The notes under the pieces were generated by a model. It worked only from the letters and a program-made list of their open reading frames with translations. It was not told the DNA's origin and made no database searches. 64,000 bases of DNA from Branchiostoma floridae. Taxonomy: Eukaryota; Chordata; Leptocardii; Amphioxiformes; Branchiostomatidae. Position 1 is the stretch's first letter; every line of letters begins with the position of its first letter. The stretch covers positions 10,424,307 through 10,488,306 of the forward strand of contig NC_049987.1 of the NCBI RefSeq assembly GCF_000003815.2, read 5' to 3'. The translations under genes and the position numbers were made by a program. Of the stretch, positions 1 through 10,900 are shown piece after piece.

Positions 1-20
1 ACCATTTTTGCTTGTTGAAG

Positions 21-118
21 GAATACTATGGCGTGATTCCGGACCTGGTTGGCTATGGTAAGGCCCTGGGAGGAGGCTACCCGATTGGTGTGTTTGGAGG
101 CCGCGCCGATATTATGAG
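21..118 (+). CDS. Aminotransferase exon with PLP-lysine
   Basis: Coding exon between a pyrimidine-rich acceptor (AG at 19-20) and a GT at 119. It encodes [19 protein letters not shown] and then [13 protein letters not shown]. The Lys is the predicted cofactor lysine. Confidence 0.8.
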
Positions 119-2955
119 GTCAGTATACGTATCATGGATTACTGCTGTAAAACGTTGAGAGATTCATGTTTCGTTCTTTAATCAATTCTGTTATAAACAT
201 TCAAACATGTTGTTTGTGGGATCGTGTGGCTCAGAATCACGTGACTGAAAGCCGAGAATAGGTCCCTTTTCCGTAGAGCGTAATCGGCGGTTTTAATTCT
301 ACGTACTCCGTAGCGGGACCGTTCGAATTCAACGTAGAGCGTAATCGGTGCATTTTGCGTCGAGCGATATTGGCCCCTTTAATTTAACGTAATACGTAGA
401 AGCTAACCGGATTTTACCGTAAAACGTAATTCATATTAATTTTTCGTCAAGCGTAATCAAAGTTTCATTAAACTTAACTAGTCTACCGGCAAATTTTACC
501 CGCGAAAATGCTGGAAATTGCATTTCAAAGGGTCCAGATTTCAAAATTTCGCCGGACATTCCTTGCTATGGCTCAACACTTCAGCACTGGACATGGTGAA
601 AATATGTTGCGGGAGCGTCGTCCCCCAGCTAGTGGAAATCTTTTTACCGACCTTAGCTTAGTTAACAAGCAAAATTTGCCCCTTAAATGCAAGAAATGGC
701 ATTTCAGAGGGTCGAGATTTCAATTTTTCTCCGGGCGCCGGGCGGCCCTTGCCAAGGCTTGCGACGGCTTGGGCCTCCAGCGCTCACGACTCTCCGGCGC
801 TCTTCGCCAAAGACGTTTCTCTGACAGAAATGTCATTACATTGAGCATATGCCTGCCAGCAAAATTTGCCCCTCAAAGTGCAGGAAATGGTGTTTCAGAG
901 GGTAAAAATTTCCAAATTTTCCCGTACCTACCTTGCGACAGTTCGACTGTTCGTTCTTTCGGCACTAGAAATCTGAAAATGATGTTTGGGGGCGTTGCCC
1001 AGCTTAAAGCTAAAACCATGTGAATTTCTAATTGGATGCTATTTAACTTAGCTTAGTCTGGGAGCAAAATTTGCCCTTCAAAATGCATAAAATGGCGTTT
1101 CAGAGGGTCAGGATTTCACAATATTCCCGAGGGAGCATGCCCCCGGACGGCCTAGGATTGTCGCGCCTCCGCTTTCGGTGCTACAAGTGCTGAAAATTAC
1201 GTCACATGAGAAATTTGCTGTAGCCGCCTTTGGCCAGCAAGACGTCTTTAGAAGTTAAGTTTTAATCTTATTGATGGAATTATCAGTTTTGTTTAGATCT
1301 CATCTTCACATGTTCTGCAGTCGGCGGAGTTCAGCCAAGAGACAATAAAAATTTGCATAATGCATTATGAAATTTCGTAATTTAGCGTAGAGCGTAATAA
1401 AGTGTCCAAAATTTAGCGTATTACGAAGCCGGCCCTCCCGAATTTAGCGTAGAGCGTTGTCGGTACCCCCCCTTGAGGGCCCTCTCACATCTTGCGTCCT
1501 TCGGAAAGGCCCTTTACATGACTTTCCTCACTCCACTTAGTGTAAAAAACGGGTACCGTGTTCTTATACCCCCCTCACATTAGGCGAAATTCGGGAATTA
1601 AGGGGGAACTCTGCCATTTCTTCGTCGGCATTAGGGTCATGCCTCCTCGTAATTTAGAGCTCGCAGACTCGTCGTCCGATCGATTTTCGCCCAATGTGAT
1701 GGGGGATATCGGCCTCCAAAAATGCTACGGGACTTCCTTTACCATCTGTTTGTTCGTTGTATGTCGCACTGTTAGAATAAGTCACTAAAATTGTGGCACA
1801 TTGTCCTTGACTTTCTAAACAAAACATTTTAGTTGTTAATTGTCGTTAAGAAGTGTTAAGAATGTTTTGGATTCTTTCCAGCCTTGTGAACGAGGATCTT
1901 CTCGGCAAAGACGAGCGCTACGTGTGGACAGCCTCGTCTCTAGGCTGTAACACCATCAGCGCTTCAGCCGCCCTGGCAGCGCTACAGATATACCGCCGGA
2001 CCGGCACGTACCAGCAGTTACATCAGTACGGCATCATAAATGTTGATTATATTGACTTTGTTCTTTATTCATAAATATTTTAAACCTTGCTTGTTATCTT
2101 AATGTGATAGGAATTTTACTGTTTATATTGTATTAACTGTGCTGAATGTGATGTCCTACACCAATTCAGCCGAAAGGCTGCGAACTGTTTGACATGTGAA
2201 GTTTGCCAAATAAACCATCATATATATATGGATGAACTTTTTTAGCCAAACTTTTTTTCACGTTTGTTTTGCGGTTCCTAGAGTATGTCATCCATATGAT
2301 TAAATCAATATGGCCTAACGCTTTGACAAAAATGAGAATGATATGAATATCTATATCCCGTCTTAATTATAAAGCTTTAAAAGCTCATGATCAGTCGAGA
2401 TGTTATATCCATATAGAATATTGATTTAACTTTCATGCGTCTACTTTTAGCATCGGCAGGTACGTGAGGAACAAGATGAAGGAATGTTTGGAGAAAAATG
2501 ACATTTCTGGTCATGTGATCGGAGACGGGCCTCTGGCACAGGTTTGTTTGTGTCTATTTGTGTCTGAAAAAAATCACGAAAAACTTACAGCTTTGCAAGC
2601 GAATTCTACTATGTGTACTACATGTATTGACGGACGTCTCCAATGTAACTGCTTTTGTTTTCGCTTAATATTTGAAAAACAAACGATACAGTTATCCTGT
2701 GTCCCCTTCTTCTAGGTTTTATTCACGGAAAAGCTTGTCTACAACTATCGCGAGCAGAAACTTCAGGAGAATACCGCTAGGAGGCGCGCCATGATGGTGG
2801 GGCTCTTCAAGCGAGGCGTCTTCCTCAACCCCATGGGCACCAAACTTTACCTGTCCCTCAAACACACGGAGGAAGTTTGCGACCAATTCGTGGAAATCTT
2901 CGACCAGACTCTGCAAGAAATCAAGGAAAATGAGAAAATCACAACAAGAAGTTGA
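21..2955 (+). CDS. Class-III PLP aminotransferase, glutamate-1-semialdehyde aminomutase-like (3' part, four exons)
   Basis: Partial gene entering from the left edge. Exons are 21-118, 1882-2025, 2451-2541 and 2716-2955, all with AG/GT borders and phases that join. The first exon carries [17 protein letters not shown], the PLP-lysine segment of fold-type I class-III aminotransferases: the Lys before ALGGG is expected to form the Schiff base. The middle exons carry [19 protein letters not shown] and a helical stretch ending in [10 protein letters not shown]. The last exon gives the C-terminal small domain, with [19 protein letters not shown], ending in a TGA at 2953. Enzymes of this family move an amino group using pyridoxal phosphate; the substrate cannot be told from this fragment. 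GSA-aminomutase-like proteins are the closest pattern, but in animals without tetrapyrrole synthesis from glutamate the real reaction may differ. The N-terminal part lies outside the window. Confidence 0.85.
260..1460 (+). repeat. Dispersed short motif GTAGAGCGTAAT in the aminotransferase intron
   Basis: The motif GTAGAGCGTAAT and close variants recur near 273, 342, 1385 and 1448, with GTCGAGCGATAT and GTCAAGCGTAAT forms in between. The copies flank the ~190-bp repeat block, so both are probably parts of one repeat-derived insertion. Function unknown. Confidence 0.5.
490..1135 (+). repeat. Diverged ~190-bp tandem repeat, four copies
   Basis: A core reading roughly GCAAAATTTGCCCCTCAAA, then AATGGCATTTCAGAGGGTC and ATTTC, occurs near 490, 668, 860 and 1062, giving periods of about 180-200 bases. 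Copies differ by substitutions and small indels, so this is an old tandem array. The open frame across 508-1023 is a by-product of this repeat and not a gene. Confidence 0.6.
1882..2025 (+). CDS. Aminotransferase internal exon
   Basis: Starts after TTTCCAG and encodes [20 protein letters not shown] and following helix residues. The GT at 2026 joins in phase to the exon at 2451, giving [14 protein letters not shown] across the junction. Confidence 0.75.
2451..2541 (+). CDS. Aminotransferase internal exon
   Basis: Starts after CTACTTTTAG, ends GCACAG|GTTTGT. Encodes [16 protein letters not shown] and VIGDGPLAQ, the region leading into the C-terminal subdomain. Confidence 0.8.
2716..2955 (+). 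CDS. Aminotransferase terminal exon
   Basis: Starts after CCTTCTTCTAG. Encodes the C-terminal 79 residues, including [12 protein letters not shown] and [20 protein letters not shown], and stops with TGA at 2953-2955. Confidence 0.85.
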   Translation, partial: VLFTEKLVYNYREQKLQENTARRRAMMVGLFKRGVFLNPMGTKLYLSLKHTEEVCDQFVEIFDQTLQEIKENEKITTRS

Positions 2956-3032
2956 ACTCAGAAGGCATTCAAGGCAATATTGTTGCACTGCGTGCATTAA
3001 ATGGATGATACTTTTATCTGCCAGGAATGCGC

Positions 3033-3038
3033 AATAAA
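3033..3038 (+). terminator. Polyadenylation signal of the aminotransferase gene
   Basis: AATAAA lies 78 bases after the stop codon, in AT-rich sequence. It is the nearest canonical poly(A) signal. Confidence 0.6.
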
Positions 3039-3265
3039 AAAGGTTTCAAAACGGATTATGATATCTTTAATAGCAGCCTTTCCTCTATACTGGTAACCTC
3101 TACGTGACAAAGTTTATTCTTTCGTTCAATTCAATGTTAACCTTATTATCTTTGTGGTGTTGAAAATAGGGTGACCTTTAATACGCCAAGAATGTCATAT
3201 TGATCTATTCACTTTGACAGGAAAGACATAGCGGTGGCGCACTTAAGTTATCAATTTATATTAAC

Positions 3266-3537
<272 letters not shown>

Positions 3538-3975
3538 TATATACAAGGATATAAACATAACTAAACAAAGCGAAATACAAAATGGAGGAAGATGTAAACA
3601 ATACTGATAACAAATGGAAATTAAATGATGTGTATGACAAAAGTTGATATGCGCGCGTGTCTGATCCCCCGTCTATTACAGAGAACTAAGAAGCTTGGAA
3701 GAACAAATCAGGATGTAAAACGTTTAGAGGTTGTAATGAAATTTTGGGTTATGGCATATGCCTGTGATGGTTAGAATTATGGAAAGAAAAATAGACCAAC
3801 ACTTGCTTGTAGTTGCAGTTAGAACGTCCCAAAGCGACAATGGTGCCTGCAGCAGTAATGCCTCACACGGCAGCGACGCCTGGCCCGCCTTCCACGGCAG
3901 CGCCTTCTCCGGCAGTATCTCACACAAAGGCAGCTAGGCATAATGGCTGATAACGACACCACATAATCTAGATAC

Positions 3976-4132
3976 ACCATCCCCTCATCATCAAGACCGG
4001 CGGAAACCACAGCGGAAACCATCCCCTCATCATCAAGACCGGCGGAAACCACAGCGGAAACCATCCCCTCATCATCAAGACCGGCGGAAACCACAGCGGA
4101 AACCATCCCCTCATCATCAAGGCCGGCGGAAA
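3976..4132 (+). repeat. 42-bp minisatellite, 3.7 copies
   Basis: Near-identical 42-bp units start at 3976, 4018, 4060 and 4102 (last one partial). The unit length is a multiple of three, so one plus frame reads TIPSSSRPAETTAE repeatedly (mucin-like) and the minus frame reads SAGLDDEGMVSAVV. The plus frame is closed by a TAA just upstream, and I see no convincing gene around it. Confidence 0.85.
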
Positions 4133-4440
4133 TTATCGGACCTTGCGGAGAGGAACGCACCTCGCGAACATGCCCTACATCCCCTTGAGCTTCACCTGCA
4201 ACACAATGTGAATATCCAAAACTGCATATTTATAACTGATGCGGGTTCTCGGTATGATGTAAAAAAAATCCGTTGATTTTGCAAAACATTTTGTACATTT
4301 CAATGATATTGATTTAGTTCTGAGAGTCGGGAATATGAAATACGATTATCTGCGGTGTCTCTAATCTCTTCTGGTCCTTTCTCAGTGCCTTCCTTCACGG
4401 CCAGAAGGGACCGCTGAGGAAACAAACCTTTGCTTAGATA

Positions 4441-4720
4441 TATCTGTATCTAAATTTTATATAGCCGGTGTAACAGACCTTTAGCGTAACACAGCAGCTT
4501 CGTAGGTACGCGGTGCGGCAGCAGCTGGTTATATTACACTGAACGACCTGTCACACCTAACTTTCAATCAGTAAATGCTCTTTAAAACTATCCAATAAAG
4601 ACACCCCTACTGTGCTGGTGATAACAAATTCTGCTCTGTGATAGTTCTGGAAAATACGAATTTTTGAACAGATCAATCCTAGCTAGGTTGGTAACTCTGG
4701 TACTTGAAGGCATCACTCAG
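4441..4720 (+). repeat. Dispersed repeat family R1, copy 1
   Basis: Shares blocks with 56580-56760 and 58603-58860 in the same order: TATAGCCGGTGTAACAG-like start, GCGTAACACAGCAGCTT, then TTTGAACAGATCAATCCTA and GGTAACTCTGGTACTTGAAG. Several hundred bases long, no coding capacity; probably a non-autonomous mobile element. Confidence 0.6.
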
Positions 4721-5059
4721 TATATATAATTCCTTGTTCTTTTTTTGAGCTGGTATTAGATACTTATCAGTCGGTACGTCCACCAGTTTGTCGGTCATTT
4801 TGTACATCATACAAAGTCTGGAAATTTTCCTGTGTTATCCACTGTATGTCTGTTTTCATTTTGGTAACAGGAGACCGATTGTGCCTGGATATCATATCTC
4901 ACAATTTGCAGTTTGATCAAGGAGACTGAAAATGGTCAAAATTGTATTTTATGTTTTGAGCAATTGTGTGGGTCTTTGTGCTCAGTCTTGCCCTATTTCA
5001 TGTTGGAAAAGAAAACACAAATCATGTAAGTGAAATGTTGAATCGCGGCAGAAGCTCAC

Positions 5060-5137
5060 CTCCGGAGGCACTGCTGCAGCCGGCTGGAGCAGGATCAGCA
5101 GAACCACCACTCCCGTAAACAACGTCATCGTTGTCAT
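5060..5137 (-). CDS. Possible first exon with signal peptide of an unidentified secreted protein
   Basis: On the minus strand an ATG at 5137 opens MTTMTLFTGVVVLLILLQPA followed by AAVPPE, a good signal peptide with an Ala-rich cleavage region. It runs into a strong donor, GAG|GTGAGC, at 5060/5059. I could not find a convincing second exon to the left; the minisatellite frame at 3976-4132 does not join in phase. It could also be a chance hydrophobic frame. Confidence 0.3.
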
Positions 5138-6275
5138 GGAAATACGTCCTGACCGCTGATTACCAATCAAGACATGCAGAGACAAAGTTCAACTTGATCA
5201 TGCATGAAATGAAGCATTTCAATATTAACTATATATACACTCAGAAGAAATGAAAAGATTTGCCTCTGTCCCACTTCAGTATCATGACACTCTAATCTAC
5301 CAGACAGTTGATTTGCAACTGTAGACATTTACATACGTGTAAGCAGAAAGGGAAGGTAACAAAGTCATGTATGTAAAACATATTGCCTCCACGAATTACG
5401 TGTACTGTACGGGAGACTGATTTTCCGAAGCAGACATGGAAGAAATTGAAATATGTAGTCTCTACCAGACTGAATATGCTGGCTGTCTTAGGGAGAATGC
5501 CAGGAGAGTTTTGCTACCAGAGGAGTTCGCCGGGCGGGAAACATTTACTGACTGACTCCCCTGGCCGATGTGTTTGCCAAACTCTACGATCCCCGTACAC
5601 CGTAGGAAGGCCTGGTGGAGGCTAAGAAATATGGCCTTCGTAAGCTGAACAAACTTTAATAGCCTCTGGCGGATCTTTCACTTATCACGTGGTATGCACA
5701 CGTAGCCTATGATATAGGGTCGTTGAGTTAGAATCTAAAGGTTCGAAATTAATTCTAGGTTTGAATATCCAGCAGGCTCCAACATATGTTTGAAGTTAAT
5801 CTCTTGCAGGTTTCAATTCTGTATACCTATATTCTCACTCGTCTCCAGGGAAAATGAGTAACGTTACCTCCAGCCTACTGCCTACTACCACTCATAGTGG
5901 AGTGAGTGTAGTAAACCTACCATTCTGACCTTATATATATAAAGTTATAGTATTTCGCATAGTGTACCTACTGCACTAAACTTGTGGGTCACTAGTGGTG
6001 ATCAGTGGTCTACAGACGTACCTTACTCCGATGTCCAGAGTCTGTCATGTCTCCCACTGAACCACACACAGAGGCCGGTTATATTCTAATGTTCTCCTGA
6101 CTGAAGCGGTCCGTGATCACAGTATTTTTCACGTCTCAATCTTCCTTGTTGTCGTTTGAAATGGTGACCATACCCTACGGCTCATTCTTGCCTAATTAAC
6201 CGCCTCGCGATCTTCAGGTGTGATGAACCGAAAAATGATAAACAACATTTCCATAGTCGAAGGGTCGAGTGTGTA
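5138..6275. other. Intergenic stretch without recognised features
   Basis: No open frame, RNA gene or repeat family recognised apart from AT-rich intergenic sequence. A short open frame at 5383-5625 has no family features. Confidence 0.5.
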
Positions 6276-6607
6276 TAAATCTCCAGGCAGATTCACCGGT
6301 GGCCTGAGATAGTATCAAAACTGACCAATTGCAATGAGGAGTATAGCTGGCTACCATTTGCTTGTGGTTTAGAATATTTCTTAAAATTCATATCTTTATT
6401 GGGACAAGTTCGGTAACCCGCGCACATCCCTATAGGCCGTGCCAGAATGAGGGCTTCGCTATCACAGTTTGGTTAGTTGGATGTTAATAACCTTTCCGAG
6501 TCAAGATTTCGGTGGCCGACTGACTCCCATTGGGCTTCAGCTATACTTCTTGGTCAGTTTTGATACTATAAGTTGTGCCACCGGTGAATCTGCCAAGCTA
6601 GAGATTA
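6276..6607. mobile_element. MITE-like element with ~53-bp inverted ends
   Basis: 6276-6327 and 6551-6607 are inverted copies of each other. Both contain GGCAGATTCACCGGTGGC and AGTATCAAAACTGACCA. The 330-bp size and lack of an open frame fit a miniature inverted-repeat element. No target duplication was assigned. Confidence 0.6.
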
Positions 6608-7811
6608 CCAAAACATCGCAGTGAATGGCTATGGCTTATGATATGGCTTGCAAGGTTACTGTTGACCTCCCCCTCCCCAACTAACGCATCCAGTTGTAGC
6701 TCCGAGTATATTCGTCAGAAGCGATCATATGAGAAATTCAGAGCTAGAATAGAATGGATTCCATGCTATTCATCAACTAAGGAAGGTTAAAACAACAAAA
6801 CGTCTCGTAGACGCATTTATCCAATGACGACAGTTCTATTCGCATTGCTCACGGTCTCACAGCGACCTCTAGTGAACAGAAAGCAAAATGCAGATCTTAA
6901 TTGACATGCAGAAATGAAAGCTTGAAGTCGATTGGCTAACGAGGAGTCGATCGTTAATATCATTGGACACATTTAACCAATGGCAGACAGGTGAACTTGA
7001 TAGACATGGTACCGTAGGTGTCAAATTGATATGCTCACCATTGGTCAACGTGAGAAGCATCTCTTCCAAATTCCAATGGGAAAGCCTAAGAGTTACTAAG
7101 GCATTATCAAATTATCCAGTCATAGATTCGAGATTAAAATGCCTCTGCTTGAGATAAAGGTAATAATAATTTTGTCCGCAAGGCGGCGCTTCTATCAGTA
7201 TGCCATTTCGCTGTATAACGCTTGTCATGTTGTAATATAATTTGAGTTATGGCTGCTAAGTATATACATGTACATGTACATGTAAAGGCTTAGTCACTCC
7301 TAGTTAGTTTAGACCACGAGATGTTTTGCAAGTTTCATCAAGAACAGCCATCTTTAATCTTTACTCTTTTTTTTAATTCGATACGGCAAACTTTTGTTTA
7401 GCCAGTATAAATGCATCTTCAAGGACAGTTTTAAAAGAACGTCTTGTACTTGTTGTAGATTTTGCAGTCAAATATAAACACAGGTCAGAGGACAATAGCC
7501 CGGAGACCATTTAAAGTGGGTACAATGTCCAGGACGCTAAGCAAACCGGCTACTACATCTATCTCCGAGCAGATGTAGCAAGGCAAAGTCGTTCCATTTC
7601 TGAAGCTTCCGGTTACGTCGAGCCCGAGCCCACTGCGCCACTGGACTGGAAACCTGAGATACGTAATGATTTAATATTCTTACATCTGCTTGTAGAAATG
7701 CCACTACTCCGTGGGACCGGGATCTTGAGAAAGGTCACAGTTTCAGATTTCTACATCTGCTTGGAGATTCTGCCCACATGACTCTCAGGTGATGTAATAC
7801 ACTCTCTCAGT

Positions 7812-7821
7812 GTCATGTGAC
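7812..7821. promoter_or_regulatory. CLEAR/M-box-like E-box in the receptor promoter
   Basis: GTCATGTGAC is a 10-base palindrome-like E-box 16 bases before the start codon of the mannose-6-phosphate receptor gene. It differs by one base from the CLEAR consensus GTCACGTGAC bound by TFEB/TFE3/MITF, which control lysosomal genes. Binding is inferred only from this match. Confidence 0.45.
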
Positions 7822-7833
7822 CTGACTAAATCC

Positions 7834-7844
7834 AACATGGCGGC
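7834..7844 (+). promoter_or_regulatory. YY1-type site overlapping the start codon
   Basis: AACATGGCGGC matches the AAnATGGCGGC motif known for YY1, which often sits at the transcription start or initiator ATG of TATA-less genes. Here its ATG is the receptor's predicted start codon. No TATA box is evident nearby. Confidence 0.45.
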
Positions 7845-7985
7845 CGCCGTGCACCTGTGGCACCGACGGAACCCAATAACTTCGATGTTTTGGACGTTTT
7901 CTTCACTCTTCCTCACCCTACAACTTGTCAGTCGGACCAGAGGAGACTGCGTAGCCGGGAACTATAATTTAGAGCCGATTCGGGG
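7837..7985 (+). CDS. IGF2R: CI-MPR exon 1: signal peptide and start of repeat 1
   Basis: ATG at 7837 in context CCAACATGG. A hydrophobic core ([15 protein letters not shown]) precedes the first repeat cysteine ([15 protein letters not shown]). Donor GGG|GTGAGT. Codon split 2+1 with exon 2. Confidence 0.85.
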
Positions 7986-10900
7986 GTGAGTAGAGCTCGC
8001 ACGAGGTCTGTTTTTGCGGAAGAACGTAGCGAATTTTCGCTTGCGCCAACTTCCTCAGGCATGAGCTGTGCTTCCATAATCAGCTGACTGTGTTTACATT
8101 GCCCAAATCACGGCATGGGAATTCATCAACAGAAACACAACTGTGTTTTAACAAATTTTGTACAGTAGTACGCTATCTGTAATTCCTACAGTTGGTGTTT
8201 TGACCAGTTCTTAGCTTGTGACGTTGTGTAATATTTTGGCGGATGGGAAAGGGAGAAGGGGTTGGCTAAGGGTCTCGTGACTGTTGATGCAATTGTTTTG
8301 GTTCTCGTCATTTATGAAATGCTACTACTTCTGTGAGGCACTTCCCCATCTTTTAGCCAAGCTTGCAGGTCACGATATTGTTTCACACCACTGTCTAGTC
8401 GGTCAATCACTTGATGACCACATGTGCTTTCTTCCTTTCTCGTCTGTCTCAAGTGCTGTATGTCATCTCTCTGTACACATCTCACGTTGCTTTTGGCCAA
8501 CGGTTGACCATACATTGTGTGGTGGTAGATTCTCCCCCTTTTTTCCTTTTTAGTTTCTGCCTTTTTATTAATCGCCATTGAGTTCCCTATTGGCGCATAT
8601 TTACGTATTAATTCATTACAACATCACAAAGTGTCATGTCACAGAAAGCAGAACAAAGGGGCTAGGTTTTGTGTAGATTGGATTTTGTTTCCTGCCACAA
8701 TGTTTTATTAGCAAGCAAAAAGATTAAGCCAGTGGTTGTGATAGAGGTTGGTACCCATGGAGGTTGCAACCTCCTACATGAATATATTGGATGGCCTAGG
8801 GCCCCAGCTTTAAAAGTTGCCAGCTCAATTCGAACAGCAAGAATATACCAGAAGTCAACAGGTAGAGAGATGATTACAATGTTCAAAGTACTGTAAATTC
8901 ATATACGCATGTATGTTGGCAGGGACCTAATTTTGAATTTTGAGGGAGGAGGAGATACAAAAGGAATTTTTGCACTTGCAATTTGATTTAAGTTCGCAGT
9001 TAGCTGCTTCATTCAACTCATGCAGTACAAGACATATATAGAACATATGTTTATGGTGTTAGTGACGAGTTTACAATGAATGATAGGTCAGTTGGTGTGT
9101 TTTTACTGATGCTGCAAAACTGTGAAGATATAGATACCACCGTAATATGTCACCGGTTTTGTTTTATTTACACTTGGTCTATAGGACCGGACATATATTG
9201 ATTAGTTCGATCTCGCGAATGCGTATGGTTCGATCCCCCACAAGCTTGTGGAAACAGCACTGACCAGACACCATGTTCCAGAGTCAATTCAGAACCTCAT
9301 CTTAGATTACTACAGCAACTTCTGGCTAAGAGCTGGCTCCAGTACAGCAACTTCAGCATGGCAACGGTTAGAGAAGGGCATCATTACTGGATGTACAATT
9401 TCAGTGCCCCTCTTTGCACTAGCGATGAACATGATTGTTAAAGGAGCGGAAGCAGGATGTAGGGGTCCCGTGTCTAGGTCTGGAACCAGGCAGCCGCCGA
9501 TTCGAGCCTTCATGGACGATCTGACGGTGATGACTGCAACAGTCCCGGTGTGTAGATGGCTCCTACAGGGATTAGAGCGTCTCATTACATGGGCACGGAT
9601 GAGTTTCAAGCCGGCCAAGTCAAGATCTCTTGTCCTGAAGAAGGGGAAGGTGGCTGAAAGGTTCCGTTTCACCCTGGGAGGCACTCAGATTCCCACAGTG
9701 TCAGAGAAACCAGTCAAGAGTCTGGGCAAGGTGTTCAGCAGCTCTCTGAAGGACACCGCTTCAGTTCAGCAGACTAGGAGTGACCTGACAACGTGGCTCG
9801 AGGGAATTGACAAGACAGGGCTACCTGGTAGCTTCAAGGCCTGGATGTTCCAGCATGGAGTCTTGCCAAGGGTACTCTGGCCTCTTCTTGTGTACGAGGT
9901 GCCGATGACCATGGTGGAGCAACTGGAGAGAACCATCAGCAGGTTCCTTCGCAAATGGTTGGGGCTCCCGAGGTCCTTAAGCAACATTGCCCTGTACGGT
10001 AGATCCACCAAGCTGCAGCTTCCCTTGAGTGGCCTGACTGAAGAGTTCAAGGTTACCCGTGCAAGAGAAGTGTTGATGTACCGGGACTCCTCAGACTCCA
10101 AGGTCTCTTCAGCCGGCATCCATGTCAGGACTGGAAGAAAATGGAAGGCACAGGAAGCAGTGGATCAGGCAGAGGCAAGGTTGAGACACAGTGTCCTCGT
10201 GGGGTCCGTGGCAGTAGGACGGGCAGGACTGGGCAGCTGCCCAAAGCCTCGGTACGACAAAGTCAGCGGGAAGGAGAAGCGTCTACTGATCCAGGATGAG
10301 ATAAGGGCTGGGGAAGAGGAGGATCGGCGATGCAGGATGGTAGGCATGCGCAAGCAAGGTGCGTGGACTAGGTGGGAACATGCTGACTCCCGCAAGGTCA
10401 CATGGCCAGAGTTGTGCAGAGCTGAGCCTTCTCGGATCAAATTTCTCATCTCTTCAGTGTACGACGTGCTTCCAAGTCCAGCTAACTTGCATGTCTGGGG
10501 CTTGGCAGAGACCCCCTCATGCCAACTCTGTAAGAGGAGAGGTACCCTTGAACACATTCTCAGTTGTTGTCCGAAAGCACTAAGGGAAGGGAGGTACCGC
10601 TGGCGGCATGACCAGGTTCTTAGGGTGTTGGCAGACACAGTTAGCAACGCCATCCAGAGTAGCAGGAGTCAGCAACCCCCCAAGAAGTCAATTGTCTTTG
10701 TCAAGGCCGGAGAGAAAACCCGACAACAACCCACTTCCGCAGGTGGGCTTCTCTCCACTGCTAGAGATTGGCAGCTTCTAGTCGACCTTGGGAGACAGCT
10801 CAAGTTTCCAGAACACATTGTAGCCACGTCACTTCGCCCTGACATGGTACTCGTGTCAGAATCCACCAGACAAGTGGTTCTGCTGGAGCTAACGGTTCCC

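Noticed and set aside
508-1023. 171-residue open frame in the aminotransferase intron
   Set aside because: It lies in the diverged tandem repeat and has no family features or splice context.
3819-4160. Minus-strand frame with SAGLDDEGMVSAVV repeats
   Set aside because: It is the minisatellite read in reverse, does not join in phase to the signal-peptide exon at 5060-5137, and ends in low-complexity Arg/Cys sequence.
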